DNA of 64,000 bases from positions 697,001 through 761,000 of the forward strand of contig NZ_JANQDU010000002.1 in the NCBI RefSeq assembly GCF_024723735.1, read 5' to 3'. Position 1 is the first letter of the stretch. Each line of letters opens with the position of its first letter. Made by a program: the position numbers and the translations under genes. This DNA is from Frigidibacter sp. ROC022. GTDB lineage: Bacteria; Pseudomonadota; Alphaproteobacteria; Rhodobacterales; Rhodobacteraceae. Below, piece after piece: positions 9,377 to 17,840 of the stretch. The notes below the pieces were generated by a model. It saw nothing but the letters and a program-made list of their open reading frames with translations, was not told the origin of the DNA and did not search any database.

Positions 9377-11014
9377 TCAGGGTTTCCAGGCGTAGGTGAG
9401 CGAATTGCCCCAGCCGGAAGGATGCGCCGCCGGATAGCCTTCCAGGGCCGCGTTATGGGCCTCGTAGGCAATCTCATGGCAGATGAAGACCCAGGGTGCG
9501 AGGTCCACGATCCGCTTCTGGGCATCGACGAAAGCCTGCGGCCGGATCGCCGGGTCCAGGGTTCCAGAGCCGAGCTCCAGCAGGCGATCCACCTCGGGAT
9601 CTTGCAGGAAGCAGACATTGCGCTGTGTCGGCGGGACCATCGAACTGTGGAAATTCTGGAACAAGACGCCATCCGGGTCGCCCGTCGAAGGTGTCCAGCC
9701 GCGCGTGGCAATGGCAAACTCGCCGGCAGTGCGGCGCTGTTCGAAGGCGGTCCATTCCAGGGCCTCGATTTCACAATCGACCCCGATATCGCGCCAGTTG
9801 GCCTGCAGGAACTGGCTCATCTCAAGCGGCTTGAGCTGCCCGGCACGGCCGGTGTTGGTATAGATCGTCGTCTTGAAGCCATCCGCATACCCCGCCTCGG
9901 CAAGCAGGGCGCGCGCCTTGTCGGGATCGTAGTCGTATTTCTTGACGACATCGCCGGCGTAGTAGTCCCCGAACTGCGGAGACAGCGGCGAGTACGAACG
10001 CTGGGCCGCACCGCCCAGCACGTCGCGGATCAGTGCTTCCTTGTCGACCGCATAGTTCATCGCCTGGCGGACCCGCAGGTCGTCGAACGGTTTCTTGCGC
10101 ATGTCCATCGACACGAACCAGACATACAGCGTCTTGCGTTCCTTCACCGTGACGTTCGGGTTGTCCTTCAGCGACTGTGCGACCTCTGCGGTGATCGAGT
10201 CGATCCAATCGACCTCGCCTGCCTCGAGGGCCGCGACCCGCGAGTTCATCTCGGGGATGATCCGGAAGCCGACCCGCGGCGCCACGCCTTCCTCTTCGAG
10301 GTAGAAGTCGTCGAACCGCTCGAGAACGGTCGAGTTGCCCTTGTCGCGCCTGGCGACCTTGTACGGCCCGGCGGCATAGTCCTCGTTGGCGAGGTCTGCT
10401 CCTGCTTCGACGGCCGAGATCGGGACACCTTCGAATTGATGTTCGGTGAACCAGTCCAGCATCGCAGCGTTGAATTCGCTCATGTAGACGTCGAGCGTCA
10501 GCTCATCGACAGCCACTGCTTTGGCGACGGTCCGCATCCTCCCCTTGGTCGTCCAGTTCAGGAAGTCGTAATGCGGATGATTTTCGTCGATCTGCATCAT
10601 GATCCAGTTCGCGAGCGCGTCGGCCGTCACCTTGGTGCCGTCGTGGTAATAGGCGTTGTCGCGAATCCTGAAGCGGAACCGAAGCCCGTCATCCAGGATC
10701 TCGGGCATCTCGGCCGCAAGCCCCGGAACGATCTTGTAGCTGGCATTCACGTTGTCATACATCAGCAGCGCCCGCTGCACGAAGGGCAGCATCTGGTTGC
10801 TGGCGCCGGCAGCCGCGACCTGGTGGATGGCATTTGCCTCGGCCGAGACGCCGAGCACGATCGGGCTGCCGCGTGTCGCCGCCCGCGCAACCGTGGAATA
10901 GCCGAGACCCACGAGGCTCGACGCCGCGCTGAAGGCAGCAAGCGATACGCCGCCCTTGAGAGCATCGCGCCGGCTCGGGCCACGCTTCGGCAGTTCGGTT
11001 CTTGATTTCGTCAT
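9377..11014 (-). CDS. Peptide-class ABC transporter substrate-binding protein with Tat-type signal
   Basis: Periplasmic receptor of 545 residues in solute-binding family 5. The start at 11014 has GGGAGGAAG upstream. The N-terminus has a twin-arginine motif (SRRDALKGG, about residues 16-24) followed by a hydrophobic stretch ending VARAAT, so export through Tat is likely. Typical family blocks include RFRIRDNAYYHDGTKVTADAL and VRQAMNYAVDKEALI. It lies between the ATPase genes and the permease genes in a five-gene leftward operon. The ligand cannot be read from sequence, but the flanking sugar-acid enzymes and IclR regulator make a carbohydrate-derived acid a reasonable guess. Confidence 0.9.
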   Translation of the reverse strand: MTKSRTELPKRGPSRRDALKGGVSLAAFSAASSLVGLGYSTVARAATRGSPIVLGVSAEANAIHQVAAAGASNQMLPFVQRALLMYDNVNASYKIVPGLAAEMPEILDDGLRFRFRIRDNAYYHDGTKVTADALANWIMMQIDENHPHYDFLNWTTKGRMRTVAKAVAVDELTLDVYMSEFNAAMLDWFTEHQFEGVPISAVEAGADLANEDYAAGPYKVARRDKGNSTVLERFDDFYLEEEGVAPRVGFRIIPEMNSRVAALEAGEVDWIDSITAEVAQSLKDNPNVTVKERKTLYVWFVSMDMRKKPFDDLRVRQAMNYAVDKEALIRDVLGGAAQRSYSPLSPQFGDYYAGDVVKKYDYDPDKARALLAEAGYADGFKTTIYTNTGRAGQLKPLEMSQFLQANWRDIGVDCEIEALEWTAFEQRRTAGEFAIATRGWTPSTGDPDGVLFQNFHSSMVPPTQRNVCFLQDPEVDRLLELGSGTLDPAIRPQAFVDAQKRIVDLAPWVFICHEIAYEAHNAALEGYPAAHPSGWGNSLTYAWKP

Positions 11015-11061
11015 TGGTACTTCCTCCCTGGTTGTTCCCGACGCGCTCGTGTTGCGGCGCG

Positions 11062-12057
11062 TCAGTCGTTGAGATGGCAAGCAGACAAATGCCCGGCTCC
11101 AATGTCTTTCAGGACCGGATCCATCTTCTGGCAGATCGGCATCGCCGCTGGGCAGCGCGTGTGAAACCGGCATCCCGTCGGCGGATTGATCGGGTTGGGC
11201 ACATCCCCGTGCAGCGCAATTCTGGCCCCGGTTGCGCGTGGGTGCGACTTCGGCACCGCCGACAACAATGCCTGGGTGTAGGGATGGTTCGGGGTCGAGA
11301 ACAGGCTTCGCTTGTCCGCGAACTCGACCATCCGGCCAAGGTACATCACGCCGACGGTGTCACAGACCGCCTTCACGACGCTGAGGTTGTGCGAAATGAA
11401 CAGATAGGTCAGGCCGTATTCACGTTGGACATCGCGCAGCAGGTTGAGAATCTGCGACTGGATCGAGACATCGAGTGCCGAAACCGCCTCATCACACACT
11501 ACGAGGCTTGGCCGCAAAGCGAGCGCCCGGGCGATCCCGATGCGCTGCCTCTGCCCCCCGGAAAACTCGTGCGGAAGCCGGTTCGAGTGATGCGGTCCCA
11601 GGCCAACCTCTTCCAGCAAATCGGCAACGCGCTGCTTTTCCTCGCCACGTGCGACGCCGTGGATCAGCAGAGGTTCTTTCAGGATTTCTCCCACCGTCAT
11701 GCGCGGATTCAGCGACGAAAGCGGATCCTGAAAGATCATCTGCATGTCCCGTCGGCGCTGGCGCATTTCGTCACGGCTCAGATCGAACAGGTTCTCGCCG
11801 TTGAAGATGACCGAACCGGCGGTCGCCTCGGTCAGGCGGAGCAGCACCCTTGCAAGGGTCGACTTGCCGCAGCCGCTTTCGCCAACAAGACCAAGAGTCG
11901 AACCGCGCCAGACCGAAAAACTGACGTCATCGACCGCCCGGACGACGCGCATCGGTCCGCGAAACCCTGCCCGGCCAATCGGGAAATGCTTGGTCAGGCC
12001 CGAGGCGACGAGAATGGCGTCCTTGGTGGTTGCAGGAGCGACAGCGGTGTCCATCAT
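11062..12057 (-). CDS. Peptide-class ABC transporter ATPase (DppF-like)
   Basis: ATP-hydrolysing subunit of 331 residues. Walker A is GESGCGKST (about 55-63), the Q-loop [19 protein letters not shown], signature [15 protein letters not shown], Walker [13 protein letters not shown], and the H-loop ISHNLS. The C-terminal oligopeptide/dipeptide extension ends [13 protein letters not shown], diagnostic of this transporter class. It overlaps the DppD-like gene by 4 bp (translational coupling) and is followed by the binding protein gene after 47 bp. Walker B has Ala-Val where many members have Pro-Thr; this is seen elsewhere and does not affect catalytic residues. Confidence 0.93.
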   Translation of the reverse strand: MMDTAVAPATTKDAILVASGLTKHFPIGRAGFRGPMRVVRAVDDVSFSVWRGSTLGLVGESGCGKSTLARVLLRLTEATAGSVIFNGENLFDLSRDEMRQRRRDMQMIFQDPLSSLNPRMTVGEILKEPLLIHGVARGEEKQRVADLLEEVGLGPHHSNRLPHEFSGGQRQRIGIARALALRPSLVVCDEAVSALDVSIQSQILNLLRDVQREYGLTYLFISHNLSVVKAVCDTVGVMYLGRMVEFADKRSLFSTPNHPYTQALLSAVPKSHPRATGARIALHGDVPNPINPPTGCRFHTRCPAAMPICQKMDPVLKDIGAGHLSACHLND

Positions 12058-13079
12058 GTCGACTCCACATGCCAGCAGCGGGCGAAATGGTCGGGGCCGA
12101 ATTCACGCTCGACAGGTTCCTCGCGACGACAGATGTCGGTCGCGCGCTCGCAACGCGGGTGAAAACGGCAGCCGGTCGGTGTGTGGAGTGGGTTGGGAAC
12201 CGATCCTGCGATCTCGTCCAGCCGCGCATCGTCATCCTCGCGGTCGAGCCTGAGTGTCGAGCGCATGAGGCCGATCGTGTAGGGGTGCAGAGGCAGGTCG
12301 AAGAGCGCAGTCACCGGGGCTCTTTCGACAACCTGGCCGAGATACATCACCACCACATGATCCGCCAGTTCCGCGACAACCCCCAGATCATGGGTGATCA
12401 GGAGGACCGAGGTGGACAGCCGGGCTTGCAACGACCGGATCAGATCCAGAATCTGGGCCTGGATCGTGACATCAAGGGCGGTGGTCGGCTCATCCGCGAT
12501 CAGCAGTCGGGGATTGCAGGACAAGGCCATTGCAATCATCACACGCTGCCGCATTCCTCCCGACAACTGGTGCGGATAGTCATCGACCCGCTGCTCCGGA
12601 GACGGAATGCCGACTTCGCGCAGCATCTCGATCGCCTTGGCCCTTCGCCGATGCTTGGGCATCGGTTGATGAAGATTGATCGCTTCGCTGATTTGAAACC
12701 CGATCGTCAGCACGGGATTGAGCGACGCCAGAGGCTCCTGGAAGATCATCGCAATTTCGTTGCCACGAATTGCCCGCATCCGCCGCTCGGTGGCGGTCAG
12801 GAGATTCTCGCCGGACAAGGAGATACTGCCGCCCACGATACGACCGGGCGGCTGGATAAGCCGCATGATCGACAGGGCGGTAACGCTCTTCCCGCAGCCG
12901 CTTTCGCCGATTATTCCGAGGGTCTGCCCCTCCCGCACCGAGAACGATACGCCGTCCACCGAACGGACGATCCCTTCTTCGACGAAGTGATGTGTTTCAA
13001 GCGCGCTGACTTCCAGCAGAACCGGAGGTTCCGGAACCTCGGCGTCGGGCGCCAATGCTTGCGAGGGTGCGTTCATCAC
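12054..13079 (-). CDS. Peptide-class ABC transporter ATPase (DppD-like)
   Basis: Partner ATPase, 341 residues, and first gene of the leftward importer operon (DppD-, DppF-, DppA-, DppB-, DppC-like). Walker A is GESGCGKSV, the Q-loop [15 protein letters not shown], signature [15 protein letters not shown], Walker [14 protein letters not shown]-loop ITHDLG, and the C-terminal block is [13 protein letters not shown]. It is divergent from the iclR gene, and the roughly 475-bp region between carries clustered dyads at 13452-13503. Confidence 0.93.
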   Translation of the reverse strand: MMNAPSQALAPDAEVPEPPVLLEVSALETHHFVEEGIVRSVDGVSFSVREGQTLGIIGESGCGKSVTALSIMRLIQPPGRIVGGSISLSGENLLTATERRMRAIRGNEIAMIFQEPLASLNPVLTIGFQISEAINLHQPMPKHRRRAKAIEMLREVGIPSPEQRVDDYPHQLSGGMRQRVMIAMALSCNPRLLIADEPTTALDVTIQAQILDLIRSLQARLSTSVLLITHDLGVVAELADHVVVMYLGQVVERAPVTALFDLPLHPYTIGLMRSTLRLDREDDDARLDEIAGSVPNPLHTPTGCRFHPRCERATDICRREEPVEREFGPDHFARCWHVEST

Positions 13080-13553
13080 GGCAGGGACATCTTAATGTAA
13101 CCGCCCTGGACGACGGGCATCTTTCCGCACCCGTGGCTCGCGCCCGACCGGGGAGCAGCGCCAATTCGCCATGACGATGAAGCGATCGCCCCTTGCGTCC
13201 CCTTGTCCATGTTTGCAGCGATTTGGGGCCAGCGAAAATCGGGCGCGCAGGTTTCTGCGTGGTCAGCCGGGACAGCCATGTCGCGAATGGCTTTCGTCGG
13301 CCCGACCGGGTTCCGAAACTCATCTCCGCGCAGCTTGTCCCAGACCGATGTTCGCATTCCCCCTCCCTGGGAGTCTGTTGCGGGTCGTCGACTTCCACTT
13401 CTCGAGAGACCACCCGAGACGTCCGGCATTCTCCACTTGCACCTGCGTACGGAACTCAATAGTTGTTCGCATACAAGAACTCTAGTTCTCATCACTGTAT
13501 GCGGCAGATGTCGTAGCAGTCAAGTTGCAAGCAAACCGAAAGAGATCGAATCC
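13080..13553. promoter_or_regulatory. Divergent control region of the importer operon and iclR, with IclR-type operator cluster
   Basis: No gene is supported in these 474 bp. The AT-richer part next to iclR carries nested dyads: GTTCGCAT-ACAA-GAAC (13465-13480), CGCATACA (13468-13475) with a perfect inverted copy TGTATGCG (13496-13503), and AGAACT-CT-AGTTCT (13476-13489); GGAACTCAATAGTTGTTC precedes them at 13451-13468. The GTTCGCAT-N4-GAAC element recurs before the dehydratase gene at 14497. IclR proteins commonly bind such short inverted repeats beside their own gene, so these are probably its operators. Confidence 0.6.
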
Positions 13554-14432
13554 TTGCCCCCGACCCCCAGTACACAGCGATCCGTCAAGTCCGCCGAACG
13601 TGCGCTCGACCTCCTCGAGACCATCGGCAAGTCGCCAAGTGGCCTGACCTTCACCATGCTCTCGGAGAAGCTGAACATCCCGAAGAGCAGCCTGCACGCG
13701 CTGCTGGATGTGCTTCGCAGCCGGGACTACATCGAACTTGATCCGAATTCGCGGCTCTATACCCTGGGCGTCCGGGTCTGGGAGACGGGGTTTGCCTATC
13801 ATCGGCACCACAACGCCGCCCAGCTTGCCGTCGAAGCAATGACGGCCATCGTCGACAAGGTGAACGAGACGACACAATACGCGAAACTGGTTGGCTCCGA
13901 GAACGTCTATCTTGCCAAGGTTGAGAGCACTCATCCGCTGCGGCTTCAGTCCGAAGTCGGCGTCCGGCTTCCGGCACATGCGACCGGGATCGGCAAAGCA
14001 CTTCTGGCACAGCTGGACGATGAAGAGGTGCGAAGCCGATTGCCAAATGAGCAGCTGCAGAGGTTCACGGACAACACCATCGTTACGGTAACCTCGCTCC
14101 TCGAAGAGCTGCACGCCATTCGTCAGAGGGGCTTCGCGATCGACAACGAGGAATACTCGCAAGGCATATTCTGCGTCGCGGTTCCCGTTCCGGAACCTAC
14201 GGGCCGTCCTGCGACCGCGCTTAGCGTGTCGGTGCCTGTATCACGGGCCACCCGCGAGGGACTTGTGACAATTCTTGGGGAACTGGCCAGCGGCAGCCTG
14301 AGCCTGGCGGGCCGGCTTGGCGGCAAGTATTCCGACCCCCAGCTTGAATCGCTTCGGGACAGCGCCTGGGCAGATGGGTGCATCTCCCAGATCACCAAGA
14401 GCGGCAGTTACAAGCTGAGCTTCCTCGACTGA
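13554..14432 (+). CDS. IclR-family transcriptional regulator
   Basis: Regulator with an N-terminal winged helix (about residues 10-75; RSVKSAERALDLLETIGKS, then FTMLSEKLNIPKSSLHALLDVL) and a C-terminal ligand-binding IclR domain with conserved blocks such as LRLQSEVGVRLPAHATGIGKALLA and RQRGFAIDNEEYSQGIFCVAVPV. No ATG lies close to the domain; the TTG at 13554 with AAAGAGA upstream gives 292 residues and is my best choice, although the frame is open further upstream, so the start is uncertain. It is divergent from the importer operon and just upstream of the dehydratase gene; it likely controls both, since the same dyad precedes each. Confidence 0.85.
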   Translation: MPPTPSTQRSVKSAERALDLLETIGKSPSGLTFTMLSEKLNIPKSSLHALLDVLRSRDYIELDPNSRLYTLGVRVWETGFAYHRHHNAAQLAVEAMTAIVDKVNETTQYAKLVGSENVYLAKVESTHPLRLQSEVGVRLPAHATGIGKALLAQLDDEEVRSRLPNEQLQRFTDNTIVTVTSLLEELHAIRQRGFAIDNEEYSQGIFCVAVPVPEPTGRPATALSVSVPVSRATREGLVTILGELASGSLSLAGRLGGKYSDPQLESLRDSAWADGCISQITKSGSYKLSFLD

Positions 14433-14496
14433 TATCGGTTGAACTCAAGGAAGCCGCTTGACGGGTCGATTGCGCCTCCATAACCTATGAACAGCA

Positions 14497-14512
14497 GTTC
14501 GCATTTGTGAAC
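14497..14512. promoter_or_regulatory. Second IclR-type box, upstream of the dehydratase operon
   Basis: GTTCGCATTTGTGAAC matches the element at 13465-13480 in the eight bases GTTCGCAT and the final GAAC, differing only in the four bases between. It overlaps a further dyad GAAC-AGCA-GTTC (14489-14500) and ends 69 bp before the dehydratase start codon. Confidence 0.55.
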
Positions 14513-14581
14513 GGCGCGGATTTGGCACTGCGACCTTGGTCCGGTTGCATGGGTTCGTGCGTAATCAACGGGATTCGCAGC

Positions 14582-15742
14582 ATGAAGATCACCGATATTC
14601 GAATAAGATCGTTCCGGACCTATGCCGACAGTTGGGACCGCGATCATGGGGTGCCGCTGCCAAAGGCGGAAAGCATCCAGACCGTGACCACCATCGAGAC
14701 CGATGAAGGGGTCAGCGGGCACTACTTCGGCGGCGGGATGCGAGGCGATCTTTACGGCCTGTCGGCGAGCGAACAGGAAGTCATCCTGGGCCGGGTCAAA
14801 TCGCTGATCGTCGGTCAGGATCCGATGGACCGCGAACTGATCTGGAAGTGGTTCTGGGTCGCGGCGAATATTCCCGAGAATATCGGAAGTGTCATCGACA
14901 ATGCCTTGTGGGACCTGGCCGGGAATGCCGCCGGTCTGCCAGTCTACAAGCTCATGGGGGGCGCGCGCGACCGGGTGAAGGCCTATGCCTCGTCCCACAA
15001 GAACATGGGCCAGCCCGAAGACTATGCGGCACACGCCCTGGACTGCAAGAACAAGGGCTATCTCGCCTACAAGATACACCCGCATTACTTCTGGAACCCG
15101 GACACGCGCCAACCGACGCCCGGGCGCCCGTCCAACATCCGCGCCGATATCGAGACCTGCCGGGCGGTACGCGATGCCGTGGGGCCGGACTATGTGCTGA
15201 TGTTTGATCCATGGGGCACCTACATGACAATGGAGGAGGCCCTTCTTGTCGGTCGCGAACTCGAACGTCTGAACTTCTACTGGTACGAACACCCGATGCC
15301 CGAGACCCGGCCGGAAATGTACGTCCGGCTCTGTCGCGAGCTGACGATTCCGATCCTCTCGCCGGAAATCGCCGCGGGTGGCGTCTTCACCCGGGCAGAC
15401 TGGATCCTGCGCGGCGCCTCGGACATGACACGGATCGACACCCATCGGGGCGGCATCACCGGCGCACGAAAGACCTGCATTGTGGCCGAAGCCTATGGCC
15501 AGAGGTGCGAGCTGCACATGTCGGGCTGGGGCAACCTGCATGTCATGGGCGCCACGCATGAGGACACCAGCGAATACTACGAAAAGGGCCTGCTGGCACC
15601 GGGCGTCGACAACGACATTCCGCATCCCTACCTGAAGGTGAATTGCGATGTGGTCGAACCCGACGGCTACATCACCCTGCCGAAGGGGCCCGGTCTCGGC
15701 TACCAGATCAACTGGGACTACATCGAAGACAATCTGGTCTGA
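14582..15742 (+). CDS. Enolase-superfamily sugar-acid dehydratase (mandelate racemase/muconate lactonizing type)
   Basis: Predicted Mg-dependent acid-sugar dehydratase of 386 residues, removing water from an aldonate-like acid to give a 2-keto-3-deoxy acid. The start MKITDIRIRSF at 14582 is taken as it matches the family N-terminus. The capping domain is followed by the barrel: a basic dyad region AYKIHPH (K-x-H in place of the common K-x-K), metal ligands expected in FDPWGTY, WYEHPMPE and SPEIAAGG, and a late IDTHRGGITGARK plus ELHMSGWGN that supplies the Asp and His of the distal side. The K-x-H arrangement and neighbours suggest a deoxy-sugar or uronate-type acid, but the substrate is not determined. 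It heads the operon dehydratase, mutarotase, lyase, lactonase. Confidence 0.87.
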   Translation: MKITDIRIRSFRTYADSWDRDHGVPLPKAESIQTVTTIETDEGVSGHYFGGGMRGDLYGLSASEQEVILGRVKSLIVGQDPMDRELIWKWFWVAANIPENIGSVIDNALWDLAGNAAGLPVYKLMGGARDRVKAYASSHKNMGQPEDYAAHALDCKNKGYLAYKIHPHYFWNPDTRQPTPGRPSNIRADIETCRAVRDAVGPDYVLMFDPWGTYMTMEEALLVGRELERLNFYWYEHPMPETRPEMYVRLCRELTIPILSPEIAAGGVFTRADWILRGASDMTRIDTHRGGITGARKTCIVAEAYGQRCELHMSGWGNLHVMGATHEDTSEYYEKGLLAPGVDNDIPHPYLKVNCDVVEPDGYITLPKGPGLGYQINWDYIEDNLV

Positions 15743-15746
15743 GCTC

Positions 15747-16043
15747 ATGGCACGCCGCGCGTTCGTCATGAAGCTCCGGCCCGGTTGCGAAGCGGAATAT
15801 GCCGCCAAGCACGATGCGATCTGGCCGGAGTTGGTGGAGCAGATGCGCGCCCGCGGGACCCGAAACTACTCGATCTATCGCTACGGCCTGCTCTTGTTTG
15901 CCTATCAGGAAAACGACGGCCCCGCCGGGGAGCCGACAGACCTGACCAGACGTTGGTGGCAGGAAATGGCGCCGCTGATGGAGACCGACGCGAACGGCGC
16001 CCCATGGCGCGAAACCTTGTCCGAGGTGTTCCACCTCGACTGA
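15747..16043 (+). CDS. RhaM-family sugar mutarotase (L-rhamnose mutarotase-like)
   Basis: Small protein of 98 residues in the L-rhamnose mutarotase family, which interconverts the anomers of L-rhamnose, L-fucose or similar sugars. Family features are FVMKLRPGCEAEYAAKHDAIWPEL at the start with the His-x-x-x-Trp-Pro-Glu block, the NYSIYRYG strand, LLFAY, and the tail RRWWQEMAPLMET. It starts 5 bp after the dehydratase stop and ends 14 bp before the lyase gene, so it is clearly part of the operon. Its presence suggests that the pathway begins with a free sugar such as a 6-deoxyhexose. Confidence 0.87.
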   Translation: MARRAFVMKLRPGCEAEYAAKHDAIWPELVEQMRARGTRNYSIYRYGLLLFAYQENDGPAGEPTDLTRRWWQEMAPLMETDANGAPWRETLSEVFHLD

Positions 16044-16057
16044 ATGAAAGGCATCTG

Positions 16058-16966
16058 ATGTCAAGTGAAGCCTTGACCGGGATTATCCCGATCCTCGTTA
16101 CCCCGTTCGATCAGAACGGGGACATCGACTTTCCCAGCCTCGCCAATCTGATCGAGTTCAACATCGCCGGAGGCGTCCACGGTCTGGGCGTGGCCAACGG
16201 CAGCGAGTTGTTCAAGCTGAGCGAGGCCGAACGCCACGAACTGGTGGCCTTCGTGGTCAAGGCGGTGGCGGGCCGGGTGCCGGTTGTCATCAGCACCGGT
16301 GCGCCCGGGACGGCGGTGGCCATAGCGTTCAGCCAGGCGGCCGAGGCCGCGGGTGCAGATGCGGTGATGCTGATGCCGCCGGACTTCATGCCGGTGTCTC
16401 CGGAGGCCGTCGTCAATCACTATCGTGCCATCTCGCGTTCCGTCTCGATCCCCGTCGTGTTGCAGGACGTGCCGATGGCGCCGATTCCGCCGACGCTTGC
16501 CCGAAGGATCGTGACCGATTGCCCGACGGTAAAATACATCAAGGTGGAGACCTTCCCGCTGACCGCCAAGGTCGAGGCCATGGTCGGCGCGGACATTCCC
16601 GGGCTCACGATCCTGGGAGGGGCCGGCGGCGCCTATCTCATCGAGGAAATGCGTCGTGGCTCGCAGGGCACCATGCCCTATTGCAGCGAGCCGGCCAGCT
16701 TCGTCGAGGTCTGGAACAGGTTCCGGGCCGGAGACGCCGCCGGCGCGCGTGAGCTCTTCGACCGCAGGATCATGGGGCTGAACCGTCTGGCCGCACAGGG
16801 GCCCGACACGCAGCACCACCTGCACAAGCAGTTTCTGGTGCGTCAGGGCATCATCCGGACCGCGCATGTCCGCAGCCCGACCGAGCCGATGGACAAGGTA
16901 ACTCAGGGCGAGATCGACGAGCTTCTGGCCTATCTGGTTCCCACGGCGGTTGCGTGGACGGGCTGA
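16058..16966 (+). CDS. DapA/NAL-family lyase (2-keto-3-deoxy acid aldolase or dehydratase-like)
   Basis: TIM-barrel Schiff-base enzyme of 302 residues in the dihydrodipicolinate synthase family, expected to cleave or dehydrate the keto-deoxy acid made by the upstream dehydratase. The start of the fold, GIIPILVTPFDQNGDIDFPSL, and the catalytic Lys in KYIKVETFP are present. The block that in DapA and NAL supplies the conserved Tyr (normally a Y-N-x-P pattern) reads VVLQDVP, so the Tyr position holds Gln. This places it in a divergent subgroup rather than true DapA. It is followed directly, after one base, by the amidohydrolase gene. Confidence 0.87.
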   Translation: MSSEALTGIIPILVTPFDQNGDIDFPSLANLIEFNIAGGVHGLGVANGSELFKLSEAERHELVAFVVKAVAGRVPVVISTGAPGTAVAIAFSQAAEAAGADAVMLMPPDFMPVSPEAVVNHYRAISRSVSIPVVLQDVPMAPIPPTLARRIVTDCPTVKYIKVETFPLTAKVEAMVGADIPGLTILGGAGGAYLIEEMRRGSQGTMPYCSEPASFVEVWNRFRAGDAAGARELFDRRIMGLNRLAAQGPDTQHHLHKQFLVRQGIIRTAHVRSPTEPMDKVTQGEIDELLAYLVPTAVAWTG

Positions 16967-16967
16967 G

Positions 16968-17840
16968 ATGGCCGCCGGGGAGCAGTTGCGTGTCACCGAC
17001 CCGCATCTGCATTTCTGGGATCTCTCGACCGGCCTCTACCCGCGTCGCAGCGCCCGTGGCGCCGGCAAGACGGCGCTGACCGGCGACTGGCTGCCCGCCG
17101 ACCTGAGACTTGCCGCCGGCCGGGTCGTTGTCGAGAGGGCGGTTCACGTCGAAGCATTCCCGCTGGATGGTCTGGCAGAGGCTCGCGTCCAGTCGGCGCT
17201 TGCGCGCGCGGAGGGACAGCCGAAAGCCATTGTGGCCTATTGCGACCTGTCACGTCCCGACATCAATTGTGCACTGGCCGACCTGGCGGCGATTCCCGAA
17301 GTGCGCGGTATCCGGCAGGTCCTTGATCGTTGGGTGGATCGGCCGGGCCAGGTGCAGCGGAACCTGCTTGGCGATCCGGCTTGGCACCGCGGCTTCTCAT
17401 GTCTGAGCGCGCATGGATTGTCGTTCGATCTGCAGATTGCCCCGGAGCAGATTGATGCCGCCGCCCGGCTTGCGATCGACCACCCGGAAGTCCCGATCGT
17501 CCTGAACCATCTTGGCAGGGCACGAGGGCAATCTCACGACGAGTGGCGAAGGAAAATCGCCTGCCTCGCCGGTTGTGAGAACATGAGAATCAAGCTCAGC
17601 GGCTTCGGAATGTTCGAGTCCGCGCCATCGGCAGAGTCCATTCGGCCGTTCATCGACACGGCCCTGGACCTCTTCGGAAGCGAGCGGGCCATGCTTGCTT
17701 CGAACTTCCCGATTGATGGTCAGGGCACGGCATACGACGAGCTGTGGCAGCATTTCGCAGATGCGACCGCACATCTTTCCCGATCCGACCGCGCCCGACT
17801 GTTCGGCGGCACGGCCGACAGCTTCTATCGACTCGGTTAG
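16968..17840 (+). CDS. Amidohydrolase family 2 protein, sugar-lactonase-like (COG3618)
   Basis: Metal-dependent hydrolase of 290 residues related to L-fuconolactonase and L-rhamnono-lactonase enzymes that open sugar lactones to aldonates. It has the N-terminal DPHLHFWDL (H-x-H metal site), FDLQIAPEQ, VLNHLGRARG with the conserved His, and LASNFPIDG near the C-terminus, where many relatives have GSNFP. The ATG at 16968 begins one base after the lyase stop; an upstream TTG is possible but would overlap. It completes a logical chain: sugar anomer, dehydrogenase, lactone, acid, keto-deoxy acid, cleavage. Its stop overlaps the convergent dehydrogenase gene by 4 bp. Confidence 0.85.
   Translation: MAAGEQLRVTDPHLHFWDLSTGLYPRRSARGAGKTALTGDWLPADLRLAAGRVVVERAVHVEAFPLDGLAEARVQSALARAEGQPKAIVAYCDLSRPDINCALADLAAIPEVRGIRQVLDRWVDRPGQVQRNLLGDPAWHRGFSCLSAHGLSFDLQIAPEQIDAAARLAIDHPEVPIVLNHLGRARGQSHDEWRRKIACLAGCENMRIKLSGFGMFESAPSAESIRPFIDTALDLFGSERAMLASNFPIDGQGTAYDELWQHFADATAHLSRSDRARLFGGTADSFYRLG

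Noticed and set aside
8804-11005. A rightward open frame of more than 700 codons opposite the peptide-class importer
   Set aside because: It is antisense to clear DppB- and DppA-like genes, has no ribosome-binding site and has shadow-type composition.
13203-13553. Upstream extension of the IclR protein to 13203
   Set aside because: It would add about 117 residues with no protein character and would translate the operator cluster; the domain starts after 13554.
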